A stretch of 17,534 nt of DNA from JBBQSU01 sp038234815. GTDB taxonomy: Bacteria > Planctomycetota > Phycisphaerae > Tepidisphaerales > Tepidisphaeraceae. Shown in pieces: positions 1 through 6,903 of this stretch. The stretch's first letter is position 1, and each line of letters begins with the position of its first letter. The stretch lies in NCBI GenBank assembly GCA_038234815.1, contig JBBQSU010000080.1:1-17534 (forward strand), written 5' to 3'. The notes under the pieces are model-generated. The model had not been told where the DNA came from. It worked only from the letters and a program-made list of their open reading frames with translations, and ran no database searches. The translations under genes were made by a program, and so were the position numbers.

Positions 1-393
1 GGCACGACGCTTGTGGAGTATTTTTATTACCAGGCCTGCACCGCCAACCGCAACGCCGACGACCCGGCGATCAGCGAAATGCAATATCGCTACCCCGGCC
101 CCAAACCGCGCGGGAAGGAAGTGGGCATTTTGATGCTGGCCGATGCGGTGGAAGGTGCCTGCCGCGCGATGCCCGAACCGACCGCCAGCCGAATCGAAAC
201 GCTGGTCCACGAGATCGCGCTTAAACGGCTTACCGACGGGCAGTTTGACGAGTGCGACCTGACGATGCGCGAGATAGAACTGATCGAAAAGTCGCTCGTC
301 AAAACTCTGCTGGGGATATACCACGGACGTATCGCCTATCCGAGTACGGCGCAGATTCAATCGGCGACAACGGCGCAGGCCCGCACGGCGTGA
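1..393 (+). CDS. pgpH: 7TM-HD family phosphodiesterase, C-terminal fragment (5' end outside window)
   Basis: This is the C-terminal end of a membrane-anchored HD-domain phosphodiesterase of the PgpH/YqfF family, which in Firmicutes hydrolyses c-di-AMP. The reading frame is open from base 1, so the gene starts before the window. The first residues (GTTLVEYFYYQA) match the segment just after the double-histidine of the HD domain. The rest carries family hallmarks: RYPGPKPRGKEVGILMLADA near residues 26-46, then VEGACR, then DECDLTMREIELIEKSL, then LLGIYHGRIAYP near the end. The catalytic His-Asp residues and the seven membrane helices lie upstream and cannot be checked. The TGA stop overlaps the ybeY ATG (ATGA), which implies translational coupling. 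The nucleotide degraded in this phylum is not settled by the sequence. Confidence 0.9.
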   Translation, partial: GTTLVEYFYYQACTANRNADDPAISEMQYRYPGPKPRGKEVGILMLADAVEGACRAMPEPTASRIETLVHEIALKRLTDGQFDECDLTMREIELIEKSLVKTLLGIYHGRIAYPSTAQIQSATTAQARTA

Positions 394-920
394 TGAACAG
401 GCGCACGGCACAATCCAACTCGCCCAAGCCCGCCAAGGCGCCCCCGCTGCATCTGTCCATTACGGCGCTCGTCGGAGGCGCGTATGCGCCAGTTATTTTG
501 CGACACCTGCGCGCGGCGCACCGCCTGCTCGCCCCGCCGCTACAAGATTTGTCTCTCGTTATCGTCAATGATCAGGCGATGGCTCGGCTGCATTTGCAAT
601 ACTTGAACCTTGCCGGGCCAACCGACGTTCTGACCTTTCCCCTGGATACGAACGCCGATGGAAAGGTCGCGTCCGGCGAGGTGATCATTTGCCTGCCCGA
701 GGCCCGCAGACAGGCCAAAACGTTCGGCCATCGGATCGAAAACGAATTGCTTCTTTATGCTCTTCACGGAATGTTGCACTTGTGTGATTTCGACGATAGA
801 ACGAAAAATGGCTTTTTGAAGATGCACACCAAGGAAGACTGGCTGATGACTAAAATGGGTTTGAGCGGGATTTCTCCTCTCTCGACGGCGCGTAATGGTC
901 TGCCATCAGGAGCCAGATGA
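393..920 (+). CDS. ybeY: YbeY, endoribonuclease / rRNA maturation factor
   Basis: YbeY is a metal-dependent single-strand endoribonuclease acting in 16S rRNA maturation and ribosome quality control. The ATG at 393 overlaps the stop of the upstream gene and gives 175 residues, close to the usual length; an upstream in-frame extension to 252 would lie inside the previous gene and is rejected. The substrate-pocket motif GPTDVLTFPLD is at residues 75-85. The metal motif reads HGMLHLCDFDD at residues 125-135, followed by KMHTKEDWLM. Family histidines 1 and 2 are H125 and H129, but the usual third ligand (H of GxDH) is D135, and the usual glycine is D132. A conserved arginine in the YR segment is also leucine. 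Other lineages vary at these places, so the protein may still be active. The residues after about 155 look like an unconserved tail. It overlaps the next gene by four bases. Confidence 0.93.
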   Translation: MNRRTAQSNSPKPAKAPPLHLSITALVGGAYAPVILRHLRAAHRLLAPPLQDLSLVIVNDQAMARLHLQYLNLAGPTDVLTFPLDTNADGKVASGEVIICLPEARRQAKTFGHRIENELLLYALHGMLHLCDFDDRTKNGFLKMHTKEDWLMTKMGLSGISPLSTARNGLPSGAR

Positions 921-2209
921 TGTCGTTTTACGCCGCGTTTTTCGCGTTGATTCTGGTGGCGCTGGTCGGCATGTTGTTTTCAACACTGACTTATGCGCTG
1001 CGCGATCTGTCGCGTACGCGTCTGGCCGCGCGCCTGGACCGCATGGGCAAGGGCAAGTGGACCGAGCCGACCCTTGCGCACGTCGCCGATCTGATCTTCC
1101 TGACCGCCATCGTCCGGCACGTCTGCAACCTGCTGGTGCTGCTGCTAACGATGTGGCTGCTCCACCGCATCCCATGGCCGTTTTCTGTCTTGCTGATCGT
1201 CTCGGCCCTGCTGGCGGGCGTTATCACTGTGGCTACTTCAGTGATGATCGCCAACGCGTTGGCCAAGTACGCGGGGGAGAGCTTGATCGGCACGATGATC
1301 GGGCTTCTTCATTTCCTGCGGTTCTTTTTCAGGCCGATCAATATCCTGATGCACTGGACCGACCGCAAAATCCGCTCGGCGTCGGGCACCAACGACACCC
1401 GCCAGCAGGACCAGATTGAGCAGGAGATTCTGTCTGCGGTGGAAGAAGGCGCCAAGGAGGGCATCGTCGATCCACAGGAGCGGTCGATGATCGAATCGGT
1501 GATCCAGTTCCGTGACACCACAGTCGGGCAGATTATGACGGCCCGGACAGAAGTCGTCGGCATCGAACAGACCGCCACGCTGCAAAAAGTGAAGCAACGC
1601 CTTGAGGAATCGGGCCACTCTCGCGTTCCGATTTATCAGGATTCGCTGGATCACATCATTGGCGTGCTGTACGCCCGCGACCTGTTGAAACACCTGGGCC
1701 TGCCGCCGGACAAGTTCGATCTTCGCTCGGTAGTGCGCCCGCCGTTTTATGTCCCGGAGAGCAAGCCGCTGCGCGATTTGCTGCAGGATTTTCGATCCCA
1801 GAAGGTTCACATCGCCATCGTGCTCGACGAATACGGCGGAACCGCTGGCTTGGTCACGATTGAGGATATTTTGGAAGAACTCGTGGGCGAAATCAGTGAC
1901 GAACACGAACCGAAAGTGCCCGCGGCGCTGAAGCGACTGAACGAAACCAGTTGGGAAGCTGACGCGCGAATTTACATCGACGAACTGAACCGCGTGGTCG
2001 GTTTGCACATCCCCGACGATGCCGGGTTCGACACGCTCGGCGGATTTATCAGCAATACCGTCGGGCGCATTCCGGAAAATAACGAAGCCTTCGATCTCGG
2101 TGGTGCCCGCTATACCGTGCTGGATGCCGAACCACAGAAACTCAATCGACTGAAGATCGAACTTTCACCGCTGGCTGAAGCGCCCAAACCCGCCCCGCAC
2201 CACGCGTAA
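917..2209 (+). CDS. CNNM / CBS-pair / CorC_HlyC domain membrane protein (hemolysin C / CorC-like)
   Basis: This 430-residue protein belongs to the CorC/HlyC/CNNM family, linked to magnesium or cobalt export and often misnamed hemolysin. Residues 1-160 form a DUF21-like region with hydrophobic segments near 3-24, 56-82, 88-113 and 122-142. A linker with EEGAKEGIVDPQERSMI (176-192) leads into two CBS motifs (about 200-262 and 270-330), including HSRVPIY and LDEYGGTAGLVTIEDILEEL. A CorC_HlyC domain follows at about 345-418, with DTLGGFI and RIPE. The membrane part lacks the usual GExxPK signature, having IANALAKYAGE instead. The start is ATG-ATG overlapping the ybeY stop; the second ATG at 920 is equally possible. 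The ybeY-corC adjacency is also known from enterobacteria. The ion carried is unknown. Confidence 0.92.
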   Translation: MMSFYAAFFALILVALVGMLFSTLTYALRDLSRTRLAARLDRMGKGKWTEPTLAHVADLIFLTAIVRHVCNLLVLLLTMWLLHRIPWPFSVLLIVSALLAGVITVATSVMIANALAKYAGESLIGTMIGLLHFLRFFFRPINILMHWTDRKIRSASGTNDTRQQDQIEQEILSAVEEGAKEGIVDPQERSMIESVIQFRDTTVGQIMTARTEVVGIEQTATLQKVKQRLEESGHSRVPIYQDSLDHIIGVLYARDLLKHLGLPPDKFDLRSVVRPPFYVPESKPLRDLLQDFRSQKVHIAIVLDEYGGTAGLVTIEDILEELVGEISDEHEPKVPAALKRLNETSWEADARIYIDELNRVVGLHIPDDAGFDTLGGFISNTVGRIPENNEAFDLGGARYTVLDAEPQKLNRLKIELSPLAEAPKPAPHHA

Positions 2210-2243
2210 GAACTTCGGCCGGTTTGGCCCCAGCTGGCGATCG

Positions 2244-3131
2244 TCAAGGCGTCCCCGCCGCTTCCACCATCAGCCGATAGCGGTGCAGGGCATCTTGCCA
2301 GGCAGGCATTTTCTTTTTCGTCAGGCGCTCGTAGGGCGAGATGTCAAACACGCTATAGGCCGGCCGGACCGCGCTGGTGGGCTTAAGGGCCTTCCAGTCC
2401 GCCGACGTGATGGGGGCAAGATCGGTCTGTAGAGAAAACTCGGCGAGAATCGCCTTGGTGAAATCATACCAGCTCGTCTGCCCAGAATTGCTGAGATGCC
2501 AGATGCCGTCGGCATCGGCATCGATGAGGTTCATTGTCGCCTCGGCAAGATCGAATGTGAACGTGGGTGAGCCGATCTGGTCGTGAATCACCTTCAGCGG
2601 TTTACCCTGCCGCGCCAAGTTGACCATGGTCGATGGGAAATTGGGGCCGTTCGGGCCATACAGCCACGCAGTCCGCAAGATCAGCCAGCGGTTGGGCGGG
2701 TGCTGCTGCATCAATTGCTCGCCGAGTAGTTTCGATTCGCCATAAACACTTTGCGGGCCGGTGGGGTCGCTGGGCCGAAGCGGTTGCCTGGCGTTTCCGT
2801 CAAAAACGTAGTCGGTGCTATAATGCACCAGCATCGCCCCGGCTTCCTGACAGGCCCGGGCCAGGTTGCCCACGCCGGTGCCGTTAACGCTTCTGGCCAG
2901 ATCGGCATTGGCCTCACAACCATCGACATTGGTGTAAGCGGCGCAATTCAAGACCAGGCTCGGTCGATTGCGGTCGAACCATGCGCGCACGGCGTCAATC
3001 TGCGTGATGTCGCAGTCGTCACGATCAAACCCCGCGCAAGCGATGTTGCGGGCCGACAGGGTGCTCCGCAACGCGTGCGCCAACATGCCGCGGTCCCCGG
3101 CAATCACCACCGATCGGTACAAATCGTTCAT
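2244..3131 (-). CDS. rfbD: dTDP-4-dehydrorhamnose reductase
   Basis: RfbD (RmlD) performs the last step of dTDP-L-rhamnose synthesis, NAD(P)H reduction of dTDP-4-keto-L-rhamnose. The 295-residue protein has an N-terminal Rossmann loop AGDRGMLAHAL (11-21), in which the third glycine of GxxGxxG is alanine. It also has NCAAYTNVD (62-70), STDYVFDG (105-112) and the catalytic YGESK, with Y130 and K134. PTFTFDLA and SNSGQTSWYDFTKAIL mark the sugar-nucleotide half. It is the last gene of the rfbCABD operon, 11 bases after rfbB, and ends 34 bases from the convergent CNNM gene with no clear terminator hairpin between. The ATG at 3131 is the first in frame and begins directly before the Rossmann strand. 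Confidence 0.95.
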   Translation of the reverse strand: MNDLYRSVVIAGDRGMLAHALRSTLSARNIACAGFDRDDCDITQIDAVRAWFDRNRPSLVLNCAAYTNVDGCEANADLARSVNGTGVGNLARACQEAGAMLVHYSTDYVFDGNARQPLRPSDPTGPQSVYGESKLLGEQLMQQHPPNRWLILRTAWLYGPNGPNFPSTMVNLARQGKPLKVIHDQIGSPTFTFDLAEATMNLIDADADGIWHLSNSGQTSWYDFTKAILAEFSLQTDLAPITSADWKALKPTSAVRPAYSVFDISPYERLTKKKMPAWQDALHRYRLMVEAAGTP

Positions 3132-3142
3132 AACAATATCCC

Positions 3143-4165
3143 CTAACGACCGGCGTATTGAGTTTGATAGTATTTGAGATAATCCCCTGATTTAATGTCG
3201 CGCCACCATTTCTCGTTCTTACGATACCACTCGATCGTCGTGCCAATCGCCTGCTGAAATTGATACTTCGGCGTCCAGCCCAGTTCTCGCTTGATCTTCG
3301 TCGCGTCAATCGCATATCGCCGATCGTGGCCAGGCCGGTCCTGCACATACTTCACATACTTGTCCCACGGCTTGTTCATCTCGCGTAAAATGATCTCCGT
3401 GATCTGCCGGTTGGTCATCTCGTTGTTGCCCCCCACGTTATATGCCTCGCCGAACTTCCCGCTGTTCAACACCGTCCAGATCGCCTCGCAATGGTCTTCC
3501 ACATACAACCAGTCGCGGACGTTCTTCCCATCGCCATAAAGCGGCACCTGCTTATCTTCCATCAGGTTGGTCAGAAAAAGCGGGATCAGTTTTTCAGGAA
3601 AGTGGTACGGGCCATAATTATTACTGCACCGCGTGGTGAGCACGGGCAGATGAAACGTATGAAAGTACGAGCGAACAAGGCAATCCCCGGCGGCCTTGGA
3701 GGCGCTATACGGGGAATTCGGCTGGATCGGGGTTTCCTCAGTAAACTTCACGTCCGGCTGATCTTCCGGCAGCGTGCCATACACTTCGTCGGTGCTGACG
3801 TATAAGAATTTTTCGATTGATTTGGCTCGCGCGGCATCCAGCAATACCTGCGTGCCCACCACATTGGTCTGCACGAACGGCCCGGACCCGAGGATCGATC
3901 GATCGACGTGCGACTCTGCGGCAAAATGCACAATTTCCGTCGCCCGGTGGGTGTCGATTGCATGCGTCACCGCCACCGGGTCACAGATGTCGGCTTTGAC
4001 GAAAACGACCTGCTCGCCGAGCAGATCACTTAAGTTCGCCAGGTTCCCGGCGTAGGTAAGCTTATCAAACGCCACAAGCTTGACCGGCTCGTGCCGCTTG
4101 ATGAGCAATCGTACGAAGTTCGATCCGATAAACCCGGCGGCGCCGGTCACCAGCAGCGTTCTCAT
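3143..4165 (-). CDS. rfbB: dTDP-glucose 4,6-dehydratase
   Basis: RfbB (RmlB) converts dTDP-glucose to dTDP-4-keto-6-deoxyglucose using tightly bound NAD+. The chosen ATG gives 340 residues beginning MRTLLVTGAAGFIGSN; the frame stays open 28 codons further upstream, but that part is basic and not family-like and runs past the rfbA stop. Key residues are visible: the Rossmann motif at 7-16, DKLTYAGNLANL (34-45), HFAAESHVDRS (80-90), the catalytic STDEVYG (T125, D126, E127), YSASK (Y153, K157) and RCSNNYGPYHFPEKLIP (179-195). The RDWLYVEDH and RPGHDRRYAID motifs are also intact. It lies 64 bases after rfbA and 11 before rfbD. No clear Shine-Dalgarno sequence precedes it. All features point to a full-length active enzyme. 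Confidence 0.96.
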   Translation of the reverse strand: MRTLLVTGAAGFIGSNFVRLLIKRHEPVKLVAFDKLTYAGNLANLSDLLGEQVVFVKADICDPVAVTHAIDTHRATEIVHFAAESHVDRSILGSGPFVQTNVVGTQVLLDAARAKSIEKFLYVSTDEVYGTLPEDQPDVKFTEETPIQPNSPYSASKAAGDCLVRSYFHTFHLPVLTTRCSNNYGPYHFPEKLIPLFLTNLMEDKQVPLYGDGKNVRDWLYVEDHCEAIWTVLNSGKFGEAYNVGGNNEMTNRQITEIILREMNKPWDKYVKYVQDRPGHDRRYAIDATKIKRELGWTPKYQFQQAIGTTIEWYRKNEKWWRDIKSGDYLKYYQTQYAGR

Positions 4166-4229
4166 TGTCGGTCCAATCTTGTCAAAACGATCCAACGAGC
4201 GCGAAACGGGCATGACGCCCCTATGCCTT

Positions 4230-5111
4230 CTACATCCCCGCCGACGCATCTGCCAAAACTCGGCGCAAGTAATTGCCGTAGTCGCTCTTGCCTGCCTTGT
4301 CGGCCAACTTTTGTAACTGTGCAGCGTCGATAAAATTCTTGAAGTAGGCGATCTCTTCGATGCAGGCCACCTTCAGCCCCTGCCGTTCTTCAAGTGTCTG
4401 CACGAAGATGGAACTCGATAGCAACGAATCGTAGGTGCCGGTGTCCAGCCATGCGATGCCCCGGCCCATCGGAACAATGCTCAGTTCGCCCCGCTCCAGG
4501 TAAGTTCGGTTGACGTCGGTGATTTCCAACTCTCCGCGGGCAGAGGGTTTGAGCGCTTTTGCAATCCCCACCACAGACGCATCATAAAAATACAGTCCGG
4601 TTACCGCCCAGTTGCTTTTCGGCTGCTTCGGTTTCTCCTCGATGCTCATCGCCTTGTATTCTTTCGTAAATTGCACCACGCCATACCGTTCGGGGTCTTT
4701 CACCTGATACGCGAAGACCTTGGCGCCGCGAGAAAGCGCCGCCGATTCAGCCAACATCCCGGTCATCTCATGGCCGTAAAAAATGTTGTCGCCGAGAATA
4801 AGGCATACCGGGCTGTCGCCGATGAATTCGGCACCAATCGTAAACGCCTGCGCGATGCCTTTGGGTTCGGGCTGCTCACGATAGATCAGCTTCAGGCCGA
4901 GATCCTCGCCGTCGCCGAGCAAACTGCGGATCATCGGCAAATCTCGCGGGGAGGAGATAATCAGGATTTCCCGAATCCCCGCCAGCATCAGGACCGACAG
5001 CGGGTAATAGATTGTGGGCTTGTCGTAGACCGGCAGCAATTGCTTGCTGATGCAGCACGTCAAAGGGTAAAGCCGCGTGCCCGCTCCGCCTGCCAGAATG
5101 ATGCCTTTCAT
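4230..5111 (-). CDS. rfbA: glucose-1-phosphate thymidylyltransferase
   Basis: RfbA (RmlA) makes dTDP-glucose from dTTP and glucose-1-phosphate, the first step towards dTDP-L-rhamnose. The protein has 293 residues, the usual length. It shows the nucleotide-binding loop LAGGAGTRLYPLT (6-18), SKQLLPVYDKPTIYYPLS (22-39), EQPEPKGIAQAF (79-90), LGDNIFYG (106-113, with metal-binding D108), EEKPKQPKSNWAVTGLYFYD and WLDTGTYDSLL (D223). The start at 5111 is set by a strong ribosome binding site (GAGGTGG) just before it; the longer frame to 5252 would overlap rfbC and has no family similarity. The gene lies 56 bases after rfbC. After the LYPLT loop the residues CCIS replace the more common xAVS, a harmless-looking variation. 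Confidence 0.96.
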   Translation of the reverse strand: MKGIILAGGAGTRLYPLTCCISKQLLPVYDKPTIYYPLSVLMLAGIREILIISSPRDLPMIRSLLGDGEDLGLKLIYREQPEPKGIAQAFTIGAEFIGDSPVCLILGDNIFYGHEMTGMLAESAALSRGAKVFAYQVKDPERYGVVQFTKEYKAMSIEEKPKQPKSNWAVTGLYFYDASVVGIAKALKPSARGELEITDVNRTYLERGELSIVPMGRGIAWLDTGTYDSLLSSSIFVQTLEERQGLKVACIEEIAYFKNFIDAAQLQKLADKAGKSDYGNYLRRVLADASAGM

Positions 5112-5113
5112 AT

Positions 5114-5120
5114 CCACCTC
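5114..5120 (-). promoter_or_regulatory. Shine-Dalgarno site of rfbA (decides start)
   Basis: On the minus strand the sequence reads GAGGTGG; its GAGG core lies five bases before the ATG at 5111. It supports this start over upstream in-frame alternatives, which fall inside rfbC. Confidence 0.7.
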
Positions 5121-5167
5121 ACCGCTGAAGGTTATCGTCGGTTGTTCTCGCCATGCGCCGGCCCGTA

Positions 5168-5719
5168 TCAAAACAGATCCGGCTGATCTTTCAAGAGTGG
5201 ATGCTTGCGATCGCGGTCGCTCAGGACCGCCGTCGACTCGTCCACGCCCCAATCGATCTCCAGCGCCGGATCATTCCAGCGAATGCCGCGTTCGTTGCTC
5301 GGTGAATAGTCGGCAGTCACCTTGTAGATCACTTCGGTGTTTGGCTCGAGTGTGACAAACCCGTGAGCAAAGCCGGGCGGGACATAAATCTGCTGCCAGT
5401 TTTCTGCGCTGATGATCGCCCGAACGTGCTTGCCAAAAGTCGGCGAGCCTGTGCGGATGTCCACCGCGATGTCCAGGATCGCCCCGCGAATCACGCGGAC
5501 CAGCTTGCCCTGCGCAAAAGGTGAAAGCTGATAGTGCAGCCCGCGCACGACGCCTTTTTCTGCTGAAAGAGACTGGTTATCCTGGATAAACGCGTCTTGG
5601 ATCCCCGCCTCGTGCATGGCTTTAACACTGTAGACTTCCGAGAAAAATCCGCGGTGGTCACCGTGTTTTTTAGGGACGACAATGCGAACGGCCGGAATGT
5701 CGGTCGGGATCAAGTGCAT
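5168..5719 (-). CDS. rfbC: dTDP-4-dehydrorhamnose 3,5-epimerase
   Basis: RfbC (RmlC) epimerises dTDP-4-keto-6-deoxyglucose at C3 and C5 to give dTDP-4-keto-L-rhamnose. The 183-residue cupin has KHGDHRGFFSEVY (18-30), DNQSLSAEKGVVRGLHYQ (47-64) with catalytic H62, KLVRVIRGAILDIAVDIR, and YVPPGFAHGFVTL followed by NTEVIYKVTADYSP. These cover the active-site base and the conserved tyrosine region. It is the first gene of the rfbCABD operon. No Shine-Dalgarno sequence precedes the ATG, but a -10-like TATTCT lies ten bases upstream. Downstream of ispH there are 125 bases, so the operon probably has its own promoter. Confidence 0.95.
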   Translation of the reverse strand: MHLIPTDIPAVRIVVPKKHGDHRGFFSEVYSVKAMHEAGIQDAFIQDNQSLSAEKGVVRGLHYQLSPFAQGKLVRVIRGAILDIAVDIRTGSPTFGKHVRAIISAENWQQIYVPPGFAHGFVTLEPNTEVIYKVTADYSPSNERGIRWNDPALEIDWGVDESTAVLSDRDRKHPLLKDQPDLF

Positions 5720-5729
5720 GAGTCTTGTG

Positions 5730-5758
5730 AGAATATCGGCTGCCGGCGGGATTGAGAA
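5730..5758 (-). promoter_or_regulatory. Candidate promoter of the rfbCABD operon
   Basis: On the minus strand TTCTCA and TATTCT are separated by 17 bases; each matches the sigma70 consensus at four of six positions. The -10 ends ten bases before the rfbC ATG, so a transcript from here would have a leader of about three to four bases. The matches are modest and could be chance. Confidence 0.3.
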
Positions 5759-5844
5759 TAGTCACGAGCGTTAATTCACGGGTTCTTTACTAAGCGATGC
5801 CTTGATCCAATTCTTAAGAGCATTCGCACAAATCAGCGGCGACA

Positions 5845-6783
5845 TTATTGGACGACCGTCAGGCGCTTCAGCGACCGGGGTAGATCAAAACTCACGTCTT
5901 CCTCCACCAGCGTTCGCAGTTCGATCTCACCGCCAAAATCCGACTTCAGTCGATCCAGCAGGGCATTGACCAGGTATTCCGGTGCCGACGCCCCGGCCGT
6001 TACCAGGACAGCGTCGATTCCTGCGAACCATTCGGTCCGAAGTTCCGCTTCATCGTCGATCAAAAACGCCCGCTTGCCGACCTCTTTAGCGCGGTCCACC
6101 AGCCGCTGGCTGTTGCTGCTGTTTTTGCTGCCGATCACCAGCACCATGTCCACTTCCGGTGAAAGCTGACTCACCGCGTTCTGGCGATTAGTCGTCGCGT
6201 AGCAGATGTCATCCTTAGGCGGAGCTTTGATATTGGGAAACCGGCGTTTCAGCGCGTCGATGATCCGCTGGGCGTCCAGCACGCTTAACGTCGTCTGGGT
6301 CACATATGCCACGCGATTTTCATTGGGGATGACGAGGCTAGCCACTTCCTCGGGGCTTTCCACCACGCGAATGGCCGCCGGCGCTTCTCCCACCGTGCCA
6401 ATCGCTTCGTCGTGATTTCGATGCCCAACGAAGATGATGCAATACCCCTCCCGAGCGAAGCGCAGAACCTCCAGATGCACTTTTGTCACGAGCGGGCAGG
6501 TAGCGTCGATCTCCACCAAATGCAGCGCGCGGCTTTGCCGTCGCACTTCTGGCGAAATTCCGTGGGCGCTGTAAACGATCGTCCCGTTTGCTGGGACTTC
6601 CGAAATATCGTCAACGAACTTCACCCCGCGGGCTTCAAACGATTCGACCACATGCCGGTTGTGAACAATCTCGTGAAACACGTAGATCGGCGCGCCCTTA
6701 AGCTTGAGGACCTCATCAACACAGTCAATCGCCATGTTTACACCGGCGCAAAAACCTCGTGGATTGGCTAATAGAACTTTCAT
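5845..6783 (-). CDS. ispH: 4-hydroxy-3-methylbut-2-enyl diphosphate reductase (IspH/LytB)
   Basis: IspH is the iron-sulfur enzyme that forms IPP and DMAPP from HMBPP in the last step of the MEP pathway. The 312-residue protein starts directly with the family N-terminus MKVLLANPRGFCAGV. The three cluster cysteines are C12 (GFCAGV), C96 (DATCPLVTK) and C194 (DICYATTNRQ). Substrate-pocket residues are present: H41 (EIVHNRHVV), H74 (SAHGIS), H124 and E126 (RNHDEAIG), VTQTTLS near 161-167, SKNSSNS near 219-225 and TAGASAP near 262-268. It is complete and typical. It is divergent from queC and lies upstream of the rhamnose operon on the same strand. The start has no Shine-Dalgarno sequence but has a close -10-like hexamer. 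Confidence 0.97.
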   Translation of the reverse strand: MKVLLANPRGFCAGVNMAIDCVDEVLKLKGAPIYVFHEIVHNRHVVESFEARGVKFVDDISEVPANGTIVYSAHGISPEVRRQSRALHLVEIDATCPLVTKVHLEVLRFAREGYCIIFVGHRNHDEAIGTVGEAPAAIRVVESPEEVASLVIPNENRVAYVTQTTLSVLDAQRIIDALKRRFPNIKAPPKDDICYATTNRQNAVSQLSPEVDMVLVIGSKNSSNSQRLVDRAKEVGKRAFLIDDEAELRTEWFAGIDAVLVTAGASAPEYLVNALLDRLKSDFGGEIELRTLVEEDVSFDLPRSLKRLTVVQ

Positions 6784-6794
6784 AACGCATTTTC

Positions 6795-6823
6795 ATATTA
6801 GCCGCAGAGCGAGGCGGCTTCCA
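6795..6823 (-). promoter_or_regulatory. Candidate ispH promoter with a dyad in the spacer
   Basis: On the minus strand TAATAT (6795-6800) lies 11 bases before the ispH ATG, with a weak TGGAAG (6818-6823) 17 bases upstream. The inverted repeat AGCCGC, eight-base loop, GCGGCT (6800-6819) fills the spacer and could be an operator. The -35 match is only three of six, so this is a weak call. Confidence 0.3.
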
Positions 6824-6867
6824 TTGCATCGAATCGCGATCATGCCGGACCGCGATTACGCCAGGGC

Positions 6868-6897
6868 TGGCCAACGACCCGATTCATCGGCTATTTT
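6868..6897 (+). promoter_or_regulatory. Candidate leaderless promoter of queC
   Basis: TGGCCA (6868-6873) and TATTTT (6892-6897) are separated by 18 bases, each four of six to the sigma70 consensus. The -10 ends six bases before the queC ATG, so transcription would begin about at the A of the start codon. A GGGG run in between could alternatively be a weak ribosome binding site. Confidence 0.25.
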
Positions 6898-6903
6898 GGG
6901 GCA

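Noticed and set aside
1238..2008. Open frame of 256 codons on the minus strand
   Set aside because: Antisense shadow of the CBS/CorC gene, without family motifs.
2210..2243. GC-rich stretch between two convergent genes as a bidirectional terminator
   Set aside because: Only imperfect GGCC/GGCC pairing and no T run on either side.
3891..3906. Tandem GATC run (GATCGATCGATCG)
   Set aside because: It lies inside rfbB and encodes the conserved VDRSI segment; likely codon chance rather than a site cluster.
4671..5186. Open frame of 171 codons on the plus strand
   Set aside because: Antisense to rfbA, whose motifs are complete.
6784..6903. preQ1 riboswitch before queC
   Set aside because: No recognisable aptamer pattern, and the likely promoter leaves no leader.
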